Assembly: GCF_015689335.1 (NCBI RefSeq)
Contig: NZ_CP065053.1
Span: 5,146,001 to 5,210,000 of the forward strand
Reading direction: 5' to 3'
Origin: Massilia antarctica
GTDB lineage: Bacteria > Pseudomonadota > Gammaproteobacteria > Burkholderiales > Burkholderiaceae_D
DNA: 64,000 nucleotides
The position numbers were made by a program, and so were the translations under genes. How positions within the stretch are numbered: the stretch's first letter is position 1; the number at the start of each line of letters is the position of its first letter. Below are positions 45,129 through 57,762 of the stretch, one piece after another. Below the pieces are notes generated by a model. The model saw only the letters and a list, made by a program, of their open reading frames with translations. It did no database searches and was not told the DNA's origin.

Positions 45129-45383
45129 TCAGGCGGTGCCGGACAAAAAGAAGGGAATCGCGCCGGCAGCGCTGTCGAGCTTGGACATGAAGGCCATCCG
45201 GTCGAGCGCAATCGCATCCTTCGCAGGCAGGCAGCGTTCAGCCGGAATCTGTCCGGCCTTGAGCGAGATGCCGAGGCTGCCCAGGGCCGCTACCGGGTCG
45301 CCCAGCAAGCGTGCGCGAAATACGTCGTCGCTGGACAATTTGTGCAGGAGGGAGTCCAGATCGCTGTGCAGGTGGGTTGTCAT
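45129..45383 (-). CDS. Putative RiPP precursor peptide, NHLP/nitrile-hydratase-related leader
   Basis: 84 aa. The leader-like part reads LDSLLHKLSSDDVFRARLLG, then DPVAALGSLGISL (about residues 9-41), the pattern of nitrile-hydratase-alpha-derived leaders ('D..FR..L..DP..AL..LGI'). It is followed by AERCLPAKDAIALDR and a C-terminal FMSKLDSAAGAIPFFLSGTA that would be the core. One Cys, several Ser/Thr. It matches the 'putative modified peptide' family (TIGR04509, from memory) found beside SagB-like dehydrogenases. AAGG precedes the ATG. A promoter with an FNR-type box lies 57-85 bp upstream. No cyclodehydratase, protease or transporter gene is adjacent. Confidence 0.8.
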   Translation of the reverse strand: MTTHLHSDLDSLLHKLSSDDVFRARLLGDPVAALGSLGISLKAGQIPAERCLPAKDAIALDRMAFMSKLDSAAGAIPFFLSGTA

Positions 45384-45439
45384 GGTCAGTGCCTTTTCGT
45401 GTAGGAGAATGCTGAGTCACGTAGGAGAAGCTCTTAGCC

Positions 45440-45468
45440 ATGGTAGGACAGTTATTGATCAGTATCAA
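45440..45468 (-). promoter_or_regulatory. RiPP-precursor promoter with a perfect FNR/ANR-type box
   Basis: TTGATCAGTATCAA (45455-45468) is the exact FNR/ANR consensus TTGAT-N4-ATCAA. On the minus strand its outer half doubles as a -35 hexamer TTGATA, 17 bp from TACCAT (45440-45445). If that promoter is right, FNR would sit nearer than the -41.5 position used for activation and could repress; a -10 further downstream would allow activation. Two GTAGGAGAA repeats (45400-45408, 45421-45429) lie in the leader. Confidence 0.65.
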
Positions 45469-45478
45469 GGTTTACAAA

Positions 45479-50476
<4,998 letters not shown>

Positions 50477-50885
50477 CGTTGGTCCGCGCGCCGTGAACGG
50501 AGAGCGCGCCGGAGGGCGCGGGTGTGGCAACGGACTGATGTGGCGTGGACGTTCAAGTCGGGACGCGCTCCTGTCGGTGGAATCGGATGCCGCGGCGTCG
50601 CCGGTCGGGCTCGCCTTTCCTGAAAGCATACGCACTTGTCCGGGCACTGTCTATTCAGGCTGGGGTTCGCGTATTCGTTTGGCAATATTGCGTTGCCGTT
50701 TAGCGCCTAACTTGTTGCGATAATCCAAAACGAAGTCAGAACGGCAAGCACCAAGCGACGCGCGATGCGACCCGGTATGTCCATTGCCTTTGATTACTGG
50801 CGAAAAAAACCTCGAAGAAAATCCGAACCTTGGCGCTTGATCGGCCTCAAACCAAGCTTTCACGCTTTTGGAAGAGGAGCTTCAC

Positions 50886-52244
50886 ATGAGTAAGATTGCC
50901 CTGATCACTTTGGAGCATCGTGCCGTGTCACTTGCCTGCAGCGGTTTTGCGTTGTTACTTGGCGCTTGCGGTGGCGGCGGCGAGCCTGCGCGCGCCCCCG
51001 TCCCGGCCCAGGCGGCCGTCAGCGTGGCCGGTGCCACGCCAGCGGCGCAGGCTGCCGATCCCGCTCGCGCCGATCCGGCCGGCGCCGCCCGGACTGACGC
51101 CGCCGGTACGGACGCCGCGCAGGCGGCCGAGGAGGCGCCCGGCGCGTTCGCCATGGCCGGCTACGCGCCGGAAGACGAGCAGGCGCGCGCCGCCGGCAGG
51201 CAGGGTAGCGCGCTGTACGTCTCGCCGCGCGGTTCCGACGACAATCCCGGCACCGGCGCGTGGCCTTTCCGCACCCTGGCGCGGGCCGCGCGCGCGGCCG
51301 CGCCGGGCGTGACCGTGTACGTTGCGCCGGGTACCTACAGCGGCGGCATCCAGACCAGCGCCAGCGGCCGGCCGGATGCGCGGATCGCGTTTGTATCCAC
51401 CGAACGCTGGGGCGCCCGGATCGTGCCGCCGGAGCGCTCGGACACCAAGGCCGCGTGGGACAACCGCGGCGATTACGTCGACATCGTCGGCTTCGACATC
51501 GATGGCGGCAACCACCTTGGCGGCATCCGCTGGAGCACCGGTATCTACAATGCCGGATCGTACGACACCCTGCGCAGCAACCATGTGCATCACATCGCGC
51601 AGGGCGTTGCCTGCTCCAGCGCCGGCGGCGCCGCGATCGGCGTGGACGGGTATTATCGCGGCGTGCAGGCGCAGGTGCTCGCCAACCTGGTGCACGACAT
51701 CGGCCCGGCCGGCTGCCGCTTCGTCCAGGGCATCTACGTCAGCACCACGGCCAAGGTGAAAAACAACGTCGTGTACCGCGTCGCCGAAGCCGGCATTCAT
51801 TTGTGGCACGACGCGCACGATGTCGTTGTGACCAACAACACCGTGACCGGCTCGAACACCGGCATCGTCGTCGGCGGCGGCGATTTTTATTACACGTCCG
51901 GTCCGAACGACCATACGGCGGTGTACAACAACATCGTCTACGACAATCGGATGGGCATCTCGGAGCAGGGCCGCACGGGGCACAATAACAGCTACCGCAA
52001 TAACCTGGTCTACAAGAACAGCAGCTACGACTGGCATCTCAAGAACGGGCTGACGCACAGCGGCACGGTCAGTTCGGCGCCGCTGTTCGCGGGCGACACC
52101 GACGTCGCCTTGCCCAACTTTAGCCTCAGCCCCGGTTCTCCGGCGATCGGCCGCGCCACCCCGGTGCACGCCGCCGCCACCGATTTCAATGGCCGTCCGC
52201 GCAATGTGTTTTCCGGTTTTGACATCGGCGCCTACCAGCATTGA
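50886..52244 (+). CDS. Exported right-handed beta-helix lipoprotein
   Basis: 452 aa. Signal and lipobox FALLLGACGGGG (Cys about residue 23), then an Ala/Pro/Asp-rich linker (about 25-100), then a parallel beta-helix: ALYVSPRGSDDNPGTGAWPF, RTLARAARAAAPGVTVYVAPG, and repeated rungs with HHIAQG, NNTVTGSNTGIVVGGG and YNNIVYDNRMGIS. This is the DUF1565/NosD-like fold used by polysaccharide lyases and epimerases. No catalytic set is certain. GAGGAG precedes ATG 50886. Faces away from the giant kinase; a shared role in polysaccharide sensing or use is possible. Confidence 0.82.
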   Translation: MSKIALITLEHRAVSLACSGFALLLGACGGGGEPARAPVPAQAAVSVAGATPAAQAADPARADPAGAARTDAAGTDAAQAAEEAPGAFAMAGYAPEDEQARAAGRQGSALYVSPRGSDDNPGTGAWPFRTLARAARAAAPGVTVYVAPGTYSGGIQTSASGRPDARIAFVSTERWGARIVPPERSDTKAAWDNRGDYVDIVGFDIDGGNHLGGIRWSTGIYNAGSYDTLRSNHVHHIAQGVACSSAGGAAIGVDGYYRGVQAQVLANLVHDIGPAGCRFVQGIYVSTTAKVKNNVVYRVAEAGIHLWHDAHDVVVTNNTVTGSNTGIVVGGGDFYYTSGPNDHTAVYNNIVYDNRMGISEQGRTGHNNSYRNNLVYKNSSYDWHLKNGLTHSGTVSSAPLFAGDTDVALPNFSLSPGSPAIGRATPVHAAATDFNGRPRNVFSGFDIGAYQH

Positions 52245-52248
52245 GCGC

Positions 52249-52294
52249 GCGCGCCGCCGGCCATCGTCCGCGCTGGCGATGGCCGGTGGCGCGC
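52249..52294 (+). terminator. Strong hairpin after the beta-helix gene
   Basis: 18-bp arms (52249-52266 and 52277-52294) pair at 17 of 18 positions around a 10-nt loop, 4 bp after the stop codon. No T-run follows at once (a run of T comes 12 nt later), so it may end transcription imperfectly or protect the mRNA 3' end. Confidence 0.65.
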
Positions 52295-52556
52295 AAGCGG
52301 CGTCCGATATTTTTCTTTACATTCGCTTCATGGCCGGGTTAGTATCTGCGCCTTCGCAACACAACCTCACCACCGAATCGAGAACCTCACGTGCCTGTAC
52401 ACAGCCAACCTATCTGCTGACGATATCGGATTGACCTGACCGGTTTTGGCGTTTGCTCGCGCCCGGTCGCTGTGCATGCCGCATTGCCACGACCATTGCT
52501 GTCGTGGCGTAGTTCTCCCTTTCTCGTCAGCTCCTGTCTACACCATGGAGCGCATC
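52295..52556 (+). other. Structured leader upstream of the RNA ligase gene
   Basis: 262 bp without a protein gene. Two clean hairpins stand near its end: GACCGG (52438-52443) with CCGGTC (52463-52468), and GCCACGAC (52486-52493) with GTCGTGGC (52501-52508). The latter is an 8-bp stem with a 7-nt loop CATTGCT, 48 nt before the start codon. They could be part of the mRNA leader or of a small RNA. No tRNA cloverleaf can be drawn. Confidence 0.45.
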
Positions 52557-53441
52557 ATGACGAACATCGTTCACAATCTCGAATTACACAAATACCCTTC
52601 CACCCGTCACCTGGAAGGCTCGCAGCTGCAGCAGGGCGACGACGGTTTCGACAAACCGGGCAAACGCCACGATCCGCGCGCGGCCTATGCCTCGCTGGCC
52701 GGCCGCCATATCGTCGTCGAAGAAAAGCTCGACGGCGCCAATGCCGGCGTGAGTTTCAGCGAAGGCGCCGAACTGCTGCTGCAAAGCCGCGGCCACTACC
52801 TGGCCGGCGGCGGGCGCGAGCGCCAGTTCAGCATCTTCAAGCGCTGGGCCGCGGCGCACGAGAGCGCGCTGATCGAGCGCCTGGGCGAGCGCTACGTCAT
52901 GTACGGCGAGTGGATGGGCAAGAAGCACAGCGTCTTCTACAACCAGTTGCCGCACCTGTTCTGCGAGTTCGACATCTACGACCGCGAACAACAGGTCTTT
53001 CTGTCGACCGCCGCGCGCGCCGCCTTGCTGGGAAACGCGCCGGTGCTGGCGGTGCCGGTGCTGTATGCGGGCGTGGCGCCACGCAAGCTGGCCGACCTGC
53101 TGGCATACATCCGCTTTTCGCTGGCCAAGACGGCGGCATGGAAGAACGACTTTGAAGCGACTGTCGCCCGCGAGGGGCTGGACCTGGCCAAGTGCTGGGC
53201 CCAGGCCGACAAGTCAGACCTGGCCGAAGGCCTGTACATCAAGGTCGAGGAAGACGGCGTGGTCACGGCACGCTACAAATGGGTGAGGAGCGACTTCGTG
53301 CAGGCGATCCTGGACTCGAAGATGCACCACTCGCAGCAGCGCTATGTGCCCAATCAGCTGGCGCCCGGGGTCGACATTTACGCGCCGCGCCTGACCACGA
53401 CATGGGAAGACCTGGGCCTGGTAACCGAAGGAGGCAAGTGA
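52557..53441 (+). CDS. RNA ligase, nucleotidyltransferase superfamily
   Basis: 294 aa. Joins 3'-OH and 5'-phosphate RNA ends through ligase-AMP and RNA-adenylate intermediates. Motif I is EEKLDGAN with nucleophile Lys57. Motif III-like segments are YVMYGEWMGKKHSVFY and HLFCEFDIYD, motif IV is EGLYIKVEEDG (about 223-233), and motif V is ARYKWVR. Start ATG 52557 has GGAG 8 nt upstream; a Met four codons earlier would swallow that Shine-Dalgarno. It overlaps the next gene by one base (TGATG), so the ligase and the end-healing enzyme are translationally coupled. Confidence 0.9.
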   Translation: MTNIVHNLELHKYPSTRHLEGSQLQQGDDGFDKPGKRHDPRAAYASLAGRHIVVEEKLDGANAGVSFSEGAELLLQSRGHYLAGGGRERQFSIFKRWAAAHESALIERLGERYVMYGEWMGKKHSVFYNQLPHLFCEFDIYDREQQVFLSTAARAALLGNAPVLAVPVLYAGVAPRKLADLLAYIRFSLAKTAAWKNDFEATVAREGLDLAKCWAQADKSDLAEGLYIKVEEDGVVTARYKWVRSDFVQAILDSKMHHSQQRYVPNQLAPGVDIYAPRLTTTWEDLGLVTEGGK

Positions 53442-54586
53442 TGGACAAACTGAGCTGCAAGGCCATGGCGGCGCACGTGCCGGCGCCCGGCCAGACACCA
53501 GAGTGGGCCTGGTTCCTGCATGCGATACCAAGCCTCGCCCTGCTGGTATCGACCCCGCAAGACCCGTACTACCACGCCGAGGGCGACGTGTGGATTCACA
53601 CGCGGATGGTGATCGAGGCCTTGATGCGCGGGCCGGATTACATCGACGGCAGCGACGAGGAGCGCTTCATCCTGTTCTACGCCGCGCTGCTGCACGATAT
53701 CGCCAAGCCGGCGACGACCGTCATCGATCCAGACAGTGGACGCATCGGGCAGCCGGGCCACTCGAAACGCGGCGCGATCGATGCGCGCATCCTGTGCTGG
53801 CACGCTGGTGTGCCATTCGCCGTGCGCGAGCATATCTGCCGCATCATCACCGTGCACCAGCTGCCGTTTTTTGCGCTGGCGGGGAACAAGAACGGCCAGT
53901 CGGCCGAGTTCCTGATCCGTAAGCTCTCGCATGAACTGGACCTGCGCCTGCTGTCCGCGGTGGCGCAGGCCGACATGGAAGGACGCTGCTACGAAAAGAA
54001 GGACGACTGCCTGGTCGGCATCGAACTGTTTCGTGAAATGGCGCGCGACGAAGGCTGCTACGGCGCGCCGAAAGCGTTCGCGGACCCGCACACGCGCCTG
54101 TCGTACATGCGCGGGGCCGGCATCGCGCCCGATTTCGTGCATCACCAGAATGCGGGCTCGCGCGTGACCGTCATGTCGGGCTTGCCGGCGTCCGGGAAAA
54201 ACCACTGGGTGGCGGCCAACCGGGCGCGCTTGCCGGTGGTGTCGATCGACGACGCGCGCGAAGAACTGGGGTTGCGCCACGGCGCAAACGAGGGCGCGGT
54301 GGCGCACCGTGCGGTCGATTTCGCCAAGGAGATGCTGCGCGGAAAAGCGCCCTTCGTGTGGAACACCACGCACCTGAGCGCGCAGATGCGCAAGAAGACG
54401 CTCGACCTGCTGTATGCCTACGATGCCGAGGTCGAACTGGTGTACCTGGAACAGCCGCCGCAGGTCATCTTCAAGCGCAATACGCAGCGCGATACCAGCC
54501 TGCCCAACAAGGCGATCGAGCGCATGCTGTTCAAATGGGAGGTGCCGCTGCCGACCGAGGCGCATGTGGTGCACTATTTCGCCTAG
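53441..54586 (+). CDS. HD-Pnk-like RNA end-healing enzyme (HD phosphoesterase + 5'-kinase)
   Basis: 381 aa. N-terminal HD domain (about 40-200): His in YYHAEGDVWIHTRM, metal-binding H85-D86 in LLHDIAKP, and later HICRIITVHQLPFF. C-terminal P-loop kinase (about 241-381): VMSGLPASGKNHW (247-254), SIDDAREELG, NTTHLSAQMRKKTLDLLYAY, and RNTQRDTSLPNKAIERML. The layout matches Runella slithyformis HD-Pnk, which removes 2',3'-cyclic phosphate and phosphorylates 5'-OH ends. The Walker A Ser/Thr is Asn here (GKN). Coupled to the RNA ligase gene, it supplies the ends the ligase needs after ribotoxin-type cleavage. Confidence 0.9.
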   Translation: MDKLSCKAMAAHVPAPGQTPEWAWFLHAIPSLALLVSTPQDPYYHAEGDVWIHTRMVIEALMRGPDYIDGSDEERFILFYAALLHDIAKPATTVIDPDSGRIGQPGHSKRGAIDARILCWHAGVPFAVREHICRIITVHQLPFFALAGNKNGQSAEFLIRKLSHELDLRLLSAVAQADMEGRCYEKKDDCLVGIELFREMARDEGCYGAPKAFADPHTRLSYMRGAGIAPDFVHHQNAGSRVTVMSGLPASGKNHWVAANRARLPVVSIDDAREELGLRHGANEGAVAHRAVDFAKEMLRGKAPFVWNTTHLSAQMRKKTLDLLYAYDAEVELVYLEQPPQVIFKRNTQRDTSLPNKAIERMLFKWEVPLPTEAHVVHYFA

Positions 54587-54769
54587 CCGAGTGCACTGTC
54601 GGCCGGTTCGTCACGCTATTGTGTCGGTCCGGCGCCGGTGGAAGGGGCATGGTTTGTAAGCCCGCGCGCAGGTGCGCCATGGATAAGCATGGCGCCTCCC
54701 AACGCGGACGCGCCGGCCACTGATCCGTTCGAAGCCGCCGGCCCGCCCGGGCACCGGACAGCGTCGTGT

Positions 54770-57139
54770 TCACACGGCCAGCATCCAGTGAGGCGTGCAT
54801 GAATATCCCAGCAGTCTGCGCGCACCGCTCGCCAGATTTTCCGGTTCGTCCAGCGAGCGATGAGCGGCGGCCAGTTCCAGCCCTGCCATGGCAGGGGCGA
54901 GGCGTTTGCGCAAGCGTGGCGACTGTTGCGCCAGATGAGCATGCGCCCAGGCGATCAATTCGGCGGTGGCCGGGGCAGGGGCCAGCGACAGGAAGAAGAT
55001 CATCTGGCGCCACGCGTATGCGGCATTCCTGATCGCGCGCAGTAGTTCAACGTCACACTCGTCGCGCCCTGCTTGCTGGTCGCGGCAGATCCACTCGAAG
55101 CATTGCTGCGCCATGCCGTAAAATCGGGGCCGCAGCTCGTCGCCCAGTCCGAGCAACGATACCAGCGCGGCCAGGTTCTGGGTGGTGAGGATCTGCTGCT
55201 GCTCGATCATCATGGCATTGCCGGTCACGCCGCCGTTGCTGCGGATGCCCGCGCGCTTTTCGCATAGGCGAATGAGCTCTTTTATGTAGGTCCAGGCGTG
55301 GACCGGCGCCTTGGCCGGCTGCACGAGTTCACGCAAGTAGCTGCGCTGTCCCGCATCGATGCCGTAATAGCGGCAGTACAAACTGTCCTCCAGCAGCGTG
55401 CTCGCCTGCGCGGCCACCCTGCTGAATTTGGGCGAGAATGTGCCCTCGAATATATCGGCGGCCAGTTCTTCCACCAGCGGCAAGTCCAGTCCCGCGCTCC
55501 CCGCCAGCGCGCTCATTTCCTGCACCAGCGGATTGGGGATCATCGTCTGCGGGAACGAGGTCAGTGTCAGCACCGCGATTTCTTCCAGCGTCCTGCGGGC
55601 CAGCGTGCGGGGCTGCAAGCCGTGTTGCCGCTCGGCGTTGACGGCGGCGATCCACGGCAGTTCGTGCAGCTGCACCTGAGGCGCCAGATTCTGCAGGAGC
55701 ACAGAGCGGCGGCGCCGGAATGCATGGTACAGCGCGCCGTACAGGTGTTTGAGCGAAGTGTCTTCGATCGCCGCGCCGTTGATGGCGGCGCTCAATTGCG
55801 GAAGCACCGTGGCCAAGGCCTCGGCCGAGCGGATGATGCCGTGTTCGACCAGCGCCGCGATGGTATCGATGTGGCAGCGCCACAGCTTGGCGAGCAGGGA
55901 GGGCGGGATCGCGCTGCCGGCGCCCTCGCCGAGATTGGCCGCTTCCGCCGCGGTGACCGTCACGCTGAGCGGCGCCAGATCATCGATTCCGCCTTCCTGC
56001 GGATAGGCGCGCAGGCGGTCGGCCAGCACGCCGGCCAGCAGATGGTGCGGCACGCCTCTGGCCTGCCTGGCCTGTTCGCTGCGCAGCGCGGCGCATTGGG
56101 CCGATCCGGGGCGGCCGCGCTTGCTAATGTACCTGGCCAGGATGAGACGTATCTTGCCGACGTCGCGCCCGGTCAGAGCGGCCGGCTCCATCACGCAAAT
56201 GCGCAGATAGTCGAGCAATTGCGTCGCGCTATCATCCTTGCGCCGGGTCACGCTGTGCCCGGACCACTCGTGCAGCAGGGCCTCGCCGCGCGCATGCCAT
56301 TGGGCCGGATAGTGGCGGCACGGCCAGCCGCCGGCGATGCGGAATTTGCCGCTGACGCCGTCGCGCCATGCGCCGTTGGCATCGATATCGATCGACGGCG
56401 GCTCGCCCTCGACGCTCTCGATGAACAGCTGGACCGCGCGGTCGTACAACGGCAGCAGCGCGCGCACGGTATCGCGCTGCGTCATGATGCGGCGGTTCGG
56501 TGCGCGCCGTTTGTGCAAGGCCAGCGCCACCTCACGCACCGGTTTGAGAAAGACGCGCTCGCCGAAGCGGCGTGCTTGCGCGGCGGGCGCCGGAAAAAAA
56601 CGCAAGCGGTCGAACCAGGGCGCGATTGCGCTGAGGACCTCGCGCGCTGCATCCGCTTTGCCATGGCGGGTGAGCCAGGCCACGACCAGCAAGGCGCCTT
56701 CCTCGGGCACGTTGACGTCGTAGCAGCCTGAGTCGAGCAGGGCGTACAGACCCGCCATCCCGTCGTCGGTCAGCAGGCGCGCGTTGAGCCAACGGCGCGC
56801 ATCGGGCGCGGGCGCCATGCCGGCTGAGGCCAATGTCTGCAGTTCGTGCTCGAGCAAGGCGCCGCCGGCCTTGAAGTCGCCCGTGGCGAAGCCACCCTTG
56901 ACGATATCGGGCGTGACCCAGGCGCGCACCCCGTCCAGCGGGGTGCGCGAGCCGACGTCGATCGATCCCGTCAACATGCCGGCCATGACCTGCTCCCACT
57001 GCCGCACCTTGCCGCGCGCGCGTTCGCGCACCTGCGAGTCGGGGTGGTCGGTGCTGGTGCGCAGGGCGGCGGCCAGTTGCAGTGCCGCGTAGCCGGGCGC
57101 AATGCGGAGAGGTTCCGCGCCGGGAGCGTCGTTATCCAC
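54770..57139 (-). CDS. Uncharacterised 789-aa protein, partner candidate of the RNA-repair cassette
   Basis: No function recognised. The protein looks largely alpha-helical, without signal peptide or membrane segment. Notable conserved-looking blocks are LLTDDGMAGLYALLDSGCYD (about residues 123-142), PEEGALLVVAWLTRHG, YISKRGRPGS, and GNAMMIEQQQILTTQNLAAL (about 655-674), which I associate with large conserved hypothetical proteins of other bacteria. It converges on HD-Pnk (183 bp between stops). The start is GTG at 57139, with no good Shine-Dalgarno, only 28 nt after the 3' end of a tRNA-Arg gene on the same strand, so its promoter must lie upstream of or inside the tRNA. An internal start near residue 51 is possible. 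Confidence 0.8.
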   Translation of the reverse strand: MDNDAPGAEPLRIAPGYAALQLAAALRTSTDHPDSQVRERARGKVRQWEQVMAGMLTGSIDVGSRTPLDGVRAWVTPDIVKGGFATGDFKAGGALLEHELQTLASAGMAPAPDARRWLNARLLTDDGMAGLYALLDSGCYDVNVPEEGALLVVAWLTRHGKADAAREVLSAIAPWFDRLRFFPAPAAQARRFGERVFLKPVREVALALHKRRAPNRRIMTQRDTVRALLPLYDRAVQLFIESVEGEPPSIDIDANGAWRDGVSGKFRIAGGWPCRHYPAQWHARGEALLHEWSGHSVTRRKDDSATQLLDYLRICVMEPAALTGRDVGKIRLILARYISKRGRPGSAQCAALRSEQARQARGVPHHLLAGVLADRLRAYPQEGGIDDLAPLSVTVTAAEAANLGEGAGSAIPPSLLAKLWRCHIDTIAALVEHGIIRSAEALATVLPQLSAAINGAAIEDTSLKHLYGALYHAFRRRRSVLLQNLAPQVQLHELPWIAAVNAERQHGLQPRTLARRTLEEIAVLTLTSFPQTMIPNPLVQEMSALAGSAGLDLPLVEELAADIFEGTFSPKFSRVAAQASTLLEDSLYCRYYGIDAGQRSYLRELVQPAKAPVHAWTYIKELIRLCEKRAGIRSNGGVTGNAMMIEQQQILTTQNLAALVSLLGLGDELRPRFYGMAQQCFEWICRDQQAGRDECDVELLRAIRNAAYAWRQMIFFLSLAPAPATAELIAWAHAHLAQQSPRLRKRLAPAMAGLELAAAHRSLDEPENLASGARRLLGYSCTPHWMLAV

Positions 57140-57167
57140 GTGGTATCCATTGAAATGAAGTGTTGGG

Positions 57168-57239
57168 GTCCGGAAGCTGGAATCGAACCAGCACCTACTC
57201 AGTTAGAAGCCGAGTTCTCTGCCATTGAGTTATTCCGGA
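57168..57239 (-). tRNA. tRNA-Arg (anticodon TCT), divergent, no encoded CCA
   Basis: 72 nt. The acceptor TCCGGAA pairs with TTCCGGA, the anticodon stem CTCGG/CTGAG encloses loop CTTCTAA (anticodon TCT, reads AGA), and the T-arm GCTGG TTCGATT CCAGC is canonical. Deviations: the D-stem is only three good pairs (CTC/GAG) with a 7-nt loop, G10 is replaced by A, and the 3' end reads CCCCA rather than discriminator-CCA. The tRNA-Val in this window does encode CCA. It may be a working minor tRNA needing CCA addition, or a specialised/decoy tRNA. Confidence 0.85.
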
Positions 57240-57350
57240 ATTGTTTGCACGGACGCGGCGCCCAGCAGCATTGATGAAAATCAACGCTCAGGCGATCAGA
57301 CTAGCAGCTTTGCTAACTTTACTCAATGCACTGGCGAAAAACGTTTTATT

Positions 57351-57758
57351 TTATGGTGCCGTTGAATCGGCCGGTGCATACAGTCCTGCCGAGCGCAGCG
57401 CCTCTCGCATGGCCATCACGGTCGCCATCTGATAACAGCTGATTTTGGAGTCGGTGCTATTGTATGCGCCGTCCACGATGCGGATGCGGCAGCCGCTGAG
57501 ATAGTCGCCGTCGAACGCGTCTTCCGACAGCACATGCTTGATGCTGCTGATAACCGCGTCGAGGAACAGGAGAGGAATCTGTTCCTCAGACACTTCCCAG
57601 CTTAGCGTGCATCCATATATCGGTTCTGGTTCCAACACCAGATCGATCACCCCAAAACGCCCGGGCGGCCCCATCTGGCGGACGAACCGCCCGGCGCCGG
57701 TGCAGCGTGTGCGTAGCGGTACGCCGCGGGTCCCCGTTTCCACTAAAGCAATTTCCAT
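57351..57758 (-). CDS. Free-standing EF-G domain-IV-like protein
   Basis: 135 aa from ATG 57758. The C-terminal half, FLDAVISSIKHVLSEDAFDG, then DYLSGCRIRIVDGAYNSTDS and KISCYQMATVMAMREALRSAG, aligns by eye with domain IV of EF-G. In the fusA2 product of this window the matching run is [50 protein letters not shown]. There is no GTPase domain. It follows the zinc-ribbon gene by 4 bp in the same operon, downstream of fusA2. It may bind the ribosomal A site or act as an anti-EF-G/rescue factor; that is inference. Confidence 0.68.
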   Translation of the reverse strand: MEIALVETGTRGVPLRTRCTGAGRFVRQMGPPGRFGVIDLVLEPEPIYGCTLSWEVSEEQIPLLFLDAVISSIKHVLSEDAFDGDYLSGCRIRIVDGAYNSTDSKISCYQMATVMAMREALRSAGLYAPADSTAP

Positions 57759-57762
57759 CGGA

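Noticed and set aside
53192..53440. Longer N-terminus for the HD-Pnk gene inside the ligase gene
   Set aside because: The upstream in-frame extension overlaps the RNA ligase coding region; the ATG at 53441 with GGAGG upstream gives a protein beginning near the HD domain as expected.
54770..57139. Identification of the 789-aa protein as Ro60/TROVE
   Set aside because: It looks helical and lies by RNA-repair genes, but I see no von Willebrand A metal-site motif (DxSxS) at its C-terminus, so that name is not supported.
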